18,876 nt of DNA, from the NCBI GenBank assembly GCA_023439505.1, contig JAEXNR010000009.1:1-18876 (forward strand), read 5' to 3'. Both the position numbers and the translations under genes were made by a program. How positions within the stretch are numbered: position 1 is the stretch's first letter; each line of letters starts with the position of its first letter. Of the stretch, positions 11,807 to 18,876 are shown piece by piece. A model generated the notes under the pieces. It searched no databases, was not told where the DNA came from, and saw nothing but the letters and a program-made list of their open reading frames with translations. Origin of the DNA: Bacillota bacterium. Its GTDB lineage: Bacteria > Bacillota > Clostridia > Lachnospirales > Lachnospiraceae.

Positions 11807-12564
11807 TGGGCAAAATAAAAAGACATTACTTGGCGCATTACGTGGATGCAGACGTTACACAGGTATCGCCTCTTTATGTTAGGGTTGGTGATCTTGTAGA
11901 AGAGTTAAACATTGAAATGAATGCTAACGTCGAAACTGTCAAAGACATTATAGGGAATACAACCACAAGCATTGACGGGTATGAGCCTCAGGCATCGATC
12001 GAGCCGTATTATGCAAAAGCAGGAGATATGCTTTATAACCGTCTGCAAAAGATTTACGATGAAAGACAGACGCTTGACGACTTACTTACTCATATACTTG
12101 AGGTACATCTTTGGGAGGAGGTATCATCCGGAGTATTCATTGCGTACAGAGAAGATGCTGTCATTGAAATTGTGTCTTATGGTGGAGACACAACCGGAAT
12201 CCAGATCCCGTTCAATGTACATATGGTGGGTAATAGGGTTAAGGGAAAATTCAATGCAGCAACAAAGGTATTCACACCGGATGCCGGAACCCTTGGTAAG
12301 CTGATAATCGAAGTAGTTAAGGGTGGAACTGCATCTACAACGAAAGTTAGTGATGTGGTTGGTGAACCCGCTGGATCCAGTCTGTTTTACAAAGTGGGAA
12401 GTAGCTTAACACCTCCGAATTACGGTGATGCATCAACAGGCTACACAGCATTAACCACCGGATCTGCCATTACGACGGCTGCCGGGCAATACATCATAGT
12501 TGTAGCTGTTAGCACTACGATTGTTGCAGCATCGGATATTATTCCGGTAGTTGTAGGGGCGTAA
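11806..12564 (+). CDS. Major tail tube protein with C-terminal extra domain
   Basis: 252 aa. Residues about 1-175 match the major tail protein of clostridial siphophages (MGKIKRHYLAHYVDAD, then VETVKDIIGNTTTSIDGYEPQ and EPYYAKAGDMLYNRLQKI). Stacked hexamer rings of it build the tail tube. Residues about 186-252 form an added Gly/Ser/Thr/Val-rich beta domain (SLFYKVGSSLTPPNYG ... VVVGA) of the kind displayed on tail-tube surfaces. The ATG overlaps the preceding stop. The next gene is 70 nt away, unusual in this tightly packed operon, and that gap holds an RNA structure. Confidence 0.9.
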   Translation: MGKIKRHYLAHYVDADVTQVSPLYVRVGDLVEELNIEMNANVETVKDIIGNTTTSIDGYEPQASIEPYYAKAGDMLYNRLQKIYDERQTLDDLLTHILEVHLWEEVSSGVFIAYREDAVIEIVSYGGDTTGIQIPFNVHMVGNRVKGKFNAATKVFTPDAGTLGKLIIEVVKGGTASTTKVSDVVGEPAGSSLFYKVGSSLTPPNYGDASTGYTALTTGSAITTAAGQYIIVVAVSTTIVAASDIIPVVVGA

Positions 12565-12588
12565 TTAACTAATAAGTAACAGTCTGAA

Positions 12589-12630
12589 GGGCGGCGGTCA
12601 ACCTCCTTTCCGCTGCCCGTATAAAGGAGG
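12589..12630 (+). promoter_or_regulatory. RNA switch/pseudoknot over the chaperone ribosome site
   Basis: Stem 1 pairs GGGCGGCGG (12589-12597) with CCGCTGCCC (12610-12618), one G-T pair. Its loop contains CCTCCTTT (12602-12609), an exact 8-nt reverse complement of AAAGGAGG (12623-12630), the ribosome site of the following gene. Pairing can form either a second hairpin that competes with stem 1, or an H-type pseudoknot with it (joining segments TCAA and GTAT). Either way the ribosome site is hidden. This can lower or control chaperone synthesis relative to the abundant tail-tube protein. Stem 1 could also act as a weak terminator, but no T-run follows. Confidence 0.68.
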
Positions 12631-12634
12631 ATAT

Positions 12635-13069
12635 ATGCAAAGTCTTAATTTTGATCTTGGATACAAGGAATTTTGCATCAACGGAGATGAAACCAGGGTA
12701 ATCAGATTTAATCCCGCCGATTATAGTATGTTGAAGCGCTTCTCAGAAGCGAGAAAAAACATTATGCAGGCGGTAAACGAAATTGAGAAAGACATCCAGA
12801 TTAGAGAAAATCCCAGAGATGAGCTTGAAGAAGCAGCGAATCTTATTGCTGATATTAATGGGCTTATTAATACACAAATCAATTATATATTTGATTCAGA
12901 TGTCGCCAAAACAGCATTTGGAAATCAATCACCAATCAGTATGGTGAAGGGTAAATTCTTGTTTGAAAGATTTTTAGATGCTACGGGTCCTTACATAGAA
13001 AAAGAAATCAAAGCGGAGCAGGCGGCCAGCCAGAAGCGGATCGATAAATATACAAAGCAGGTGAAGTAA
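12635..13069 (+). CDS. Tail assembly chaperone (gpG-like)
   Basis: 144 aa, AAAGGAGG 4 nt before ATG and likely controlled by the structure just upstream. The beginning (QSLNFDLGYKEFCINGDETRVIRFNPADYSMLKRF) and the long charged helices match phage tail assembly chaperones, which coat the tape measure protein until the tube is built. It stands between the major tail protein and Gp15, just before the tape measure, the usual place of G/GT chaperones. Its stop codon TAA is followed without a gap and in the same frame by the next gene. No slippery heptamer is visible near its end. Confidence 0.82.
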   Translation: MQSLNFDLGYKEFCINGDETRVIRFNPADYSMLKRFSEARKNIMQAVNEIEKDIQIRENPRDELEEAANLIADINGLINTQINYIFDSDVAKTAFGNQSPISMVKGKFLFERFLDATGPYIEKEIKAEQAASQKRIDKYTKQVK

Positions 13070-13633
13070 TTGATTGGTCAACTACCAAAAGAACTGAATA
13101 TAAATGGTACAAACAGAGCTATTCGGAGTGATTACCGGGTGGCTCTTTTGATTTTTCAGGCTTGCGCTGATCCGGAGCTATCAGATCAGGAAAAGGCCAT
13201 GGTAATAATTAAGTGTTTGTTTGAAGATGAAGTTCATTCAGAAGATTACCAGGAGGCGAATGATAAAGCAGTTTGGTTTCTGGAAGGAGGAGAGGATCCG
13301 GACAAAGATTCGAGACATCAACAAGCAAAAAAGGTAATGGATTGGGAACAGGATGAAAAGATCATATTTTCAGCTGTAAACAAAGTTGCAGGATTTGAAA
13401 CCAGAGCCGTTGATTATCTTCATTGGTGGACATTTCTTGCTTATTTCAATGAAGTAGGAGAGGGCCTGTTTTCAACTGTGATCGGCATTCGTAACAAGAA
13501 AAACAAGCATAAAAAACTTGAGAAATATGAAGAAGACTTTTACAGGGAAAATAAGTTCCTTATTGATCTAAAGGAAGTATTGTCAGCCGAAGAACAGGCT
13601 GAGATAGATTATTATAAAAACCTGCTTGGGTAG
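13070..13633 (+). CDS. Gp15-family tail protein, TTG start
   Basis: 187 aa. There is no ATG near the beginning: TTG at 13070 immediately follows the preceding TAA, with AGGTGA about 5 nt upstream. The DYRVALLIFQACADPELSDQEKA and VDYLHWWTFLAYFNEVGEG stretches are those of the bacteriophage Gp15 family, which by position acts as the second tail chaperone (T-like) ahead of the tape measure. The C-terminus is highly charged (KKNKHKKLEKYEEDFY) and ends with a helix. Sharing a frame with the chaperone raises the possibility of a read-through G-Gp15 fusion. Confidence 0.87.
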   Translation: MIGQLPKELNINGTNRAIRSDYRVALLIFQACADPELSDQEKAMVIIKCLFEDEVHSEDYQEANDKAVWFLEGGEDPDKDSRHQQAKKVMDWEQDEKIIFSAVNKVAGFETRAVDYLHWWTFLAYFNEVGEGLFSTVIGIRNKKNKHKKLEKYEEDFYRENKFLIDLKEVLSAEEQAEIDYYKNLLG

Positions 13634-13646
13634 ATAGGAGGTACGC

Positions 13647-16600
13647 ATGGCAGATGGATCCTTAAATTTTGATACAAAAATTAATACCGAAGGGTTTGAG
13701 GGAGGAGTAGATGATCTTAAAGCTCTCATGAAGCAGCTGGCATCCTCCATCGATGAACTAAGCAAAAGCATAAAGAATGCATTTACCGGAGTTAATACAA
13801 CTGAGATAAAGAAAGCGGTTGAGAGTACGTCGGAATCCTTAACAGAAGCTGACGACAGCGCCAGACGCATGCAGGAGTCTATGAAAAACATCGATGCTGC
13901 CATTGCCAGGATGGATAGTGAATCAGTTGAAATTGTTCCTGAAAGCGAAATATCCTCAGCTGAAACCTTATCAGCCGAACTGGATGATATAGCTGCAACT
14001 GTCCAGGAGATAAATAGTATACCTGTGGACGATATCATACCAGAAAGTACTCAGAGTGAAATCGAGACTTCGGATCACGCTGCAACAGGATTTAAAAATA
14101 CAATTGATCTTATCGTTATGACCGCCCGTGATATCCCTATTATTTTTAAGCGCGCCGGTGACGGAATTAAAAATGCATTCTTTGGTGCTGGAAATGCCGT
14201 TAAAAGTGCAGTTAGTTCGTTAAAAGCAGGAGCGGAATCTGAGAACCAAGTGGTTAAGAGTATGGTTGATGAAATTGACAGATATAAAGACCATATTCAA
14301 TCCTTGGAAGCCCAGGGATATTATTTTGGTGACAAAGAATACGATGAGGCATACGGCAGACTGTACCAGCTAAATCAAGAGCTAAATGCATATAAAAAAT
14401 CTCTTACTCAGGCTGATGCGGGACAGAAAAAGGTATCAAACAGTGCGAAAAAGACAAGCAAAAGTGTTGACCATATGAGCCGAAGTACACGTAATGGACG
14501 TATGAGCATGTTGAAGATGTTAAAAATGTCATTATTGTTTTCCGTAGTTTTTAGGTCACTTAACGCAGCTACGACAGCAGTCAAAGAAGGATTTCAGAAC
14601 CTTGCACAATTTAGTGGCAGCACGAATAAAAGTTTATCTACTCTGGCAACCGCAGGACTAACCCTGAAAAATTCATTTGCTACAGCTTTTGATCCAATAC
14701 TGACAGCGATCACTCCAGCATTACAGACACTTATAAACTATCTGTCACAGGCCATTACAACTGCAGGACAATTCTTTGCGGTTTTTTTAAATGGTGCAAC
14801 GACATTTACGAAGGCGAAGGACGCCCAGGTAGACTACGCCTCCTCGATAAAAAAGACAGCCAAAGAAGCGGATAAGTCACTAAGTTCTATTGACAAGTTA
14901 AACACTGTCGGAGATTCTTCCGGATCCACCGGGACACCTGGTATTCCGGATCCGTCACAAATGTTTGAGGAAGTTAAGATCGATAGTAAGGTAGTAAAAT
15001 TTGTTGACAACCTCAAAAAGCAACTCGATCCAATTATTAAAGCATTTGAGCGGCTTAAGGTTGCAGCTGCGCCATTTACATCGAATGTAGGGAAGGGGCT
15101 TAAGTGGCTTTTGGATAATGTGATTATCCCACTTGGTAAATGGACGGTATCAAGTTTAATACCGGCATTTTTTGATACGCTTGGAGCATCGATTGGCGTG
15201 TTGAATGCGCTGGTTGAAGTATTTAAGCCATATGGCTTATGGTTGTGGGATAATTTCCTGAAGCCAATAGCCTCTTGGACCGGGGGCATGATTATTCAAG
15301 GTCTAAAGTTACTCACGGACGGGCTAAATTCTTTATCCGAATGGATTATGAATAACCAGGGGACCGTTGCTGCGGGAGTTTTGCTGATTGGAAGTTTTTT
15401 CGCGGCATTTAAAATAGCTGAATTTTTGATATGGGCAGCACCTTTCATCGCCTCACTGGTCGGAATGATCACCTCCGGTACCGCACTTAGTGCCGTACTG
15501 TCGGGAATAAGTGCAGCGCTTGCAGTAATCACAAGTCCCATAACTATCATTACCGCGGCGCTTGGATTATTAATCTATAGCTTTATAAATCTATACAAAA
15601 ATAGTGAAGAGTTTAGAAAATCTATAGCAGATCTTGGATCAACATGGCTTACTGCATTACAGCCTTTGGCTGACTTTGTTGGGACTGTGTTATCGGATGC
15701 CTGGAATAAGATCTTGAAGCCTATCATTGAATTCTTCCTGAATACATTGTTGCCGAATCTGATAAGCACCTTTAAGAATTTATGGGAGAAGATACTGGTA
15801 CCACTTGCTAATTTCATCGGAACTGTATTGCAACCAGTGTTTAAGATACTGTCAGATTTGCTCATGATACTCTGGCAGAAAGTCATTCTCCCTCTAGCCC
15901 AGGCGATAGGAACGGTGCTGAAGGATGCTTGGAATGGTATTTATCAGGTTTTAAATAAAACGATAATACCCATCATTAAGGTTGTAATCGATGTACTGAC
16001 ATGGCTCTGGAAGAATGTAATTAATCCGATCATAAAAGTGTTATGGGAAAATTTAAAGCCGGCATTTGAAACAGTCTTCGATGGTATCAAGACGGTAATC
16101 AATGGACTAAGGGATGTTATGACTGGGATTATCAAGTTTATTACCGGTGTGTTTACCAGTGACTGGAAAAGGGCATGGGAAGGCGTGAAACAAATATTTA
16201 AAGGCATATTTGATGCTCTTGTTGGCATTGTCAAGACTCCGATCAATCTTATCATCGATATCATCAATGGCATGATTGGCGGTATAACAACCGGGATCAA
16301 TACAGTGATCAAGGCGGTAAATGGAATTAGCTTTGATATGCCGGATTGGCTTGGCGGTGGGCATGTAGGTTTTAACTTACCAGTTCTGACTGCTCCCAAG
16401 ATCCCTAAACTTGCGACCGGTACTGTAGTGCCTAAGAATTATGGCGAATTCCTGGCCGTGCTTGGAGATAACAAACGAGAGGCTGAGGTTGTATCACCTT
16501 TGTCCACTATGAAACAGGCCTTTAAAGAGGTTATGAGTGAAATGGGTGGAGCTGCAACCGGTGAAGTAACAGTAAATGTTTATCTGAGTGGTAAGCAGAT

Positions 16601-16670
16601 CCACACAGAGGTAGTGAAGCAGGATAAGGATTATCGCAACCAAAACGGTGGTGAGTCTGCCTTTGCATAA
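13647..16670 (+). CDS. Tape measure protein
   Basis: 1007 aa, the longest complete gene here, AGGAGG 5 nt before ATG. The N-terminal 180 residues are coiled-coil and Ser/Glu-rich. Residues about 210-260 form another coiled coil. Hydrophobic stretches follow at about 290-390 and 570-650 (FFAAFKIAEFLIWAAPF, then several Ile/Ala/Thr-rich helices). From about 665 to 900 come repeated amphipathic units with Trp and Pro (W..IL.P...F, FIGTVLQPVFKILSDLL). The C-terminus (LATGTVVPKNYGEFLAVLGDNKREAEVVSP) is the conserved end of this family. It fixes tail length (by the usual 0.15 nm per residue, up to about 150 nm) and probably aids DNA entry through the host membrane. No lysozyme or peptidase domain seen. 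Confidence 0.95.
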   Translation: MADGSLNFDTKINTEGFEGGVDDLKALMKQLASSIDELSKSIKNAFTGVNTTEIKKAVESTSESLTEADDSARRMQESMKNIDAAIARMDSESVEIVPESEISSAETLSAELDDIAATVQEINSIPVDDIIPESTQSEIETSDHAATGFKNTIDLIVMTARDIPIIFKRAGDGIKNAFFGAGNAVKSAVSSLKAGAESENQVVKSMVDEIDRYKDHIQSLEAQGYYFGDKEYDEAYGRLYQLNQELNAYKKSLTQADAGQKKVSNSAKKTSKSVDHMSRSTRNGRMSMLKMLKMSLLFSVVFRSLNAATTAVKEGFQNLAQFSGSTNKSLSTLATAGLTLKNSFATAFDPILTAITPALQTLINYLSQAITTAGQFFAVFLNGATTFTKAKDAQVDYASSIKKTAKEADKSLSSIDKLNTVGDSSGSTGTPGIPDPSQMFEEVKIDSKVVKFVDNLKKQLDPIIKAFERLKVAAAPFTSNVGKGLKWLLDNVIIPLGKWTVSSLIPAFFDTLGASIGVLNALVEVFKPYGLWLWDNFLKPIASWTGGMIIQGLKLLTDGLNSLSEWIMNNQGTVAAGVLLIGSFFAAFKIAEFLIWAAPFIASLVGMITSGTALSAVLSGISAALAVITSPITIITAALGLLIYSFINLYKNSEEFRKSIADLGSTWLTALQPLADFVGTVLSDAWNKILKPIIEFFLNTLLPNLISTFKNLWEKILVPLANFIGTVLQPVFKILSDLLMILWQKVILPLAQAIGTVLKDAWNGIYQVLNKTIIPIIKVVIDVLTWLWKNVINPIIKVLWENLKPAFETVFDGIKTVINGLRDVMTGIIKFITGVFTSDWKRAWEGVKQIFKGIFDALVGIVKTPINLIIDIINGMIGGITTGINTVIKAVNGISFDMPDWLGGGHVGFNLPVLTAPKIPKLATGTVVPKNYGEFLAVLGDNKREAEVVSPLSTMKQAFKEVMSEMGGAATGEVTVNVYLSGKQIHTEVVKQDKDYRNQNGGESAFA

Positions 16671-16690
16671 TAGGGAGGGAGGGAATTTAA

Positions 16691-17086
16691 TTGACCGGAA
16701 AAGGATATGTGTTAAAGGTTGGAAGCAATATCTTCCCGAATGCGCTGCTTGCAAAAGGGGGATACAGCAATATTCCAAATCGTAGACAGGATAAAAACAG
16801 CTATACCGATGCGAGAGGTACGACACACCGGAACATCTTACCTGTTAAAAGGACAACAAGTAAAATAAAGACAGTTGATCTTACGTATGGCCAGAAACTC
16901 ATTGTTCAGGCTTTTTTCCCGAACAGGGATTATGTGACTGCAGAAAGATGGAATGATGAAATAAATGACTACGAAGTCGGCGTCTGCTACGTACCTGATG
17001 TGGAGTACACCATAGACCGTATCGATAAAAAAGGAAATTTTTATTACCAAGGAATCGAGATTGAATTTATAGCCTACGGAGAGTGA
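16691..17086 (+). CDS. Distal tail protein, DUF6711-like, TTG start
   Basis: 131 aa. The start is TTG at 16691 with a long GGAGGGAGGGA upstream; no ATG is available nearby. It has a beta-rich composition with RNILPVKRTTSKIKTVDLTYGQ, a YV segment of about 50 residues (FFPNRDYVTAERWNDEINDYEVGV, shortened) and the ending YYQGIEIEFIAYGE. This is the pattern of DUF6711-like proteins found right after the tape measure in clostridial phages. Place and size suggest a ring at the tail tip where the tube meets the tip complex. The next gene begins 4 nt after its stop. Confidence 0.8.
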   Translation: MTGKGYVLKVGSNIFPNALLAKGGYSNIPNRRQDKNSYTDARGTTHRNILPVKRTTSKIKTVDLTYGQKLIVQAFFPNRDYVTAERWNDEINDYEVGVCYVPDVEYTIDRIDKKGNFYYQGIEIEFIAYGE

Positions 17087-17090
17087 TGTT

Positions 17091-18876
17091 ATGTTAAATA
17101 CAGATTCGGAATTAATACAGATATATAAAAATGATGGGTTCCCCACTTCCGACCAGGTTTCTCCTAAGGATATCGAACTTTCATTTCCTGACCTGGACCT
17201 TACCATAGGATCAGACCAAATTGCGGAGGATAAAGGGGAGTTTGAACTTTCGGAAAGTATATGCCTTGATGACCAGCTAAAAATTGGTAAATGTAATACA
17301 AGTCTTATCAAGATCACGCTGGCAGATGTGTCAGACAGAATAAAAGGACAGGAATTTAATATTACACAAAAAGTATATTCCGGAGACAAATCCTATGATA
17401 TGCCACTTGGGTACTTTACGGTAGATAGCGCGGAGAAGCAGGAGGATCTGAGATTTAAAGATGTAATAGCTTTTGACCGAATGAAGCGTACGAATACTGA
17501 CGTAACTGATTGGTATAATGGATTAACATTTCCGATGACCTTAGCAGCATTCAGAGCCTCATTCCTGACTTACATCGGGATTGAGGAGGATTTAAGTAGA
17601 TTGCCACTACCAAACGATTCCATGACCGTAACAAGGACCATTGAGCCTACTAAACTGTCAGGCATAACAGTTATCGAGGCGTGCGAAGAGATCAACGGAT
17701 GCTTTGGTCATATTAATCGATATGGTAAGTTTACTCATATTTTTCTTAAAAAGGACTTTGGCTTATACCCCTCCGAAACTCTTTACCCAGCTGATGACCT
17801 TTACCCAGAATACGGAACTGAAATATTTGGGAATGCCGCATATCAGACGGTTAGATTTGAGGAATATACCGTAAAAGAAATTGATAAGTTGCAGATCAGG
17901 CAGGAAGAAGGGGATGTTGGAGCCATTGCCGGTACCGGGACAAACTCCTACGTCATCGAAGGGAATTTTCTGGTGTACGGCAAATCAGCGGATGAATTAC
18001 AAGCGCTTGCAAATAATATCTTTAATGTCATCGAAGGAATCCCTTACCGCCCATACAGGTCTACAAATAAAGGGTTGCCGTATCTTGAGGTTGGGGATGC
18101 GATAGCTTTTGAGACAGCAAATGATTATATCATCAGCTATATCTTTAACCGAACATTAAAGGGTACACAGGTACTCGTTGACGAATTTGAAGCCACCGGC
18201 GCCGAAGAAGTCAAACAGGATTTTAGCACAAATAATCAAATCATTCAGCTGCAAGGCAAGATGGCCGTAATAAAAAAATCCGTTGAATCTGTAAGTGCTA
18301 CGGTATCTGATCTGGATGAGCAGCTTACCAGTGAGATAAATGTACTGGCCGGACAAATCGAACTTAAGGTGGATGCTGCCGGAGTGATAGCTGCTATTAA
18401 TCTGACACCTGGATCCGTGCAGATATCAGCGGACAAGATCAATCTGACTGGGTATACCAAGTTTACGGATTTGGCTACAGCCGGAGAGACAATCATCAAT
18501 GGCTCTAATATTAAAACCGGAACGATAGATGCCGGTCTAGTAAATGTAGTTAACCTTAATGCGGAAAATATTACGGCTGGAACATTCAGCGGAGATAGGA
18601 TCAACGGAGGAAGTATTTATGGTATAACAATCAATGGTTCTATGATAAATGGAAGTACTTTTAACCGAACAGTTAATGGTAGTGTATGGACAGCTATTGA
18701 TGATGCTGGATTCTTCCAGAATGTTACTGGAGGTCTATCATTTCAGGTCGGATATTATTCTCAGACCGGATATATTTATGTGGACGGGACATCCATACAG
18801 ATGGGACCGTCTGGATATGCGTTAGCTATAAATGATGGAGGCGTATTTATAAATGGAAGCAAACCAATAACAGAAG
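17091..18876 (+). CDS. Tail tip/fibre protein, cut by the window end
   Basis: The frame is open from ATG 17091 (GGAG 8 nt upstream) to the last base: 595 codons without a stop, so the C-terminus is missing. Residues about 1-370 form the tip-attachment part (gp44/baseplate hub-like), including a short tandem LYP repeat (225-239: LYPSETLYPADDLYP). Residues about 370-425 are a coiled coil (IIQLQGKMAVIKKSVES, then SATVSDLDEQLTSEIN). Then follows the VQISADKINLTGYTKFTDL motif common in clostridial tail fibre proteins, and from about 470 an N/G/S/I/T-rich stretch (SNIKTGTIDAG, GSIYGITINGSMINGSTF), probably a trimeric beta-helix. It would contact the host surface, so the missing end should hold the receptor-binding part. 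Confidence 0.92.
   Translation, partial: MLNTDSELIQIYKNDGFPTSDQVSPKDIELSFPDLDLTIGSDQIAEDKGEFELSESICLDDQLKIGKCNTSLIKITLADVSDRIKGQEFNITQKVYSGDKSYDMPLGYFTVDSAEKQEDLRFKDVIAFDRMKRTNTDVTDWYNGLTFPMTLAAFRASFLTYIGIEEDLSRLPLPNDSMTVTRTIEPTKLSGITVIEACEEINGCFGHINRYGKFTHIFLKKDFGLYPSETLYPADDLYPEYGTEIFGNAAYQTVRFEEYTVKEIDKLQIRQEEGDVGAIAGTGTNSYVIEGNFLVYGKSADELQALANNIFNVIEGIPYRPYRSTNKGLPYLEVGDAIAFETANDYIISYIFNRTLKGTQVLVDEFEATGAEEVKQDFSTNNQIIQLQGKMAVIKKSVESVSATVSDLDEQLTSEINVLAGQIELKVDAAGVIAAINLTPGSVQISADKINLTGYTKFTDLATAGETIINGSNIKTGTIDAGLVNVVNLNAENITAGTFSGDRINGGSIYGITINGSMINGSTFNRTVNGSVWTAIDDAGFFQNVTGGLSFQVGYYSQTGYIYVDGTSIQMGPSGYALAINDGGVFINGSKPITE

Noticed and set aside
12635..13633. Programmed -1 frameshift between the tail chaperone and the next gene
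   Set aside because: Both genes are in the same frame and no slippery heptamer is present near the junction, so a frameshift is not the mechanism here.
13583..14038. 151-codon minus-strand frame rich in Ser and Ile
   Set aside because: Antisense to the Ser/Glu-rich coiled-coil start of the tape measure gene; composition is explained by that gene.
16838..17389. 183-codon open frame on the minus strand
   Set aside because: It runs opposite two well-supported tail genes (16691-17086 and 17091 onward), has no ribosome site, and its protein is a low-complexity shadow.
1..18876. CRISPR array, tRNA, rRNA, transposon or integrase
   Set aside because: No regularly spaced repeats, cloverleaf pattern, rRNA segments, transposase motifs or integrase motifs were seen on either strand; attachment sites cannot be located without flanking sequence.
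18420..18876. N/G/S-rich repeats at the window end as a DNA repeat array
   Set aside because: The repetition is in the protein (beta-helix-like) and degenerate at DNA level; it belongs to the tail fibre reading frame.

Overview
The window is a late-gene segment of a siphovirus-type phage or prophage from a low-GC Gram-positive host, most likely one of the Clostridia (Lachnospiraceae-like). The grounds are strong AGGAGG ribosome sites, Firmicutes-style promoters and terminators, and structural proteins that resemble those of clostridial temperate phages. I recognised families by eye; no database search was possible. No integrase, lysis or replication gene lies here, so temperate versus lytic cannot be settled from this piece.

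Layout. (1) 1-283: a promoter and a compact four-hairpin stretch ending in a UUCG-loop terminator, which looks like a small structured RNA, followed by a second promoter. (2) 284-2280: an AT-rich three-gene cargo unit on the + strand, with its own promoter and terminator. It encodes an unrecognised 348-aa protein, a winged-helix/zinc-ribbon-like protein, and a protein with an N/G/S/I-rich head and helical tail. (3) 2328-2905: a second cargo unit on the - strand with a near-perfect promoter whose spacer is a palindrome. It encodes a 30-aa hydrophobic peptide, a 52-aa two-helix membrane protein and a 59-aa Cro/CI-type regulator. The peptide mRNA folds back on itself over a long distance and faces a promoter on the opposite strand, the layout of a type I toxin-antitoxin locus. 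(4) 3003-8091: DNA packaging and portal vertex: a single-chain small+large terminase, an A118-like portal, a minor capsid protein with a C-terminal domain resembling polymorphic toxins, and a small overlapping gene that may be its immunity partner. (5) 8092-8304: two tandem terminator-like hairpins, an 11-codon leader-like reading frame and a twin palindrome. (6) 8305-12564: scaffold, major capsid protein with an inserted module, four head-tail joining proteins, and major tail protein. (7) 12565-17086: an RNA switch or pseudoknot candidate, tail chaperone, Gp15 protein, tape measure and distal-tail protein. (8) 17091-end: a tail tip/fibre protein cut by the window edge.

How it works together. 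Regions 4-8 are one rightward late operon in the usual order: packaging, portal, head, connectors, tail. Many start/stop overlaps point to translational coupling. The two cargo units upstream of the terminase each carry their own promoter and terminator, as phage morons do. The - strand unit is bracketed by two similar terminator + 'ATRCCCAAA' blocks, and related blocks recur before the scaffold gene. The strongest leads for something undescribed are the - strand peptide/membrane protein/regulator unit, the AT-rich three-gene unit, the 5' structured RNA, the capsid-linked toxin pair and the two RNA switch candidates.
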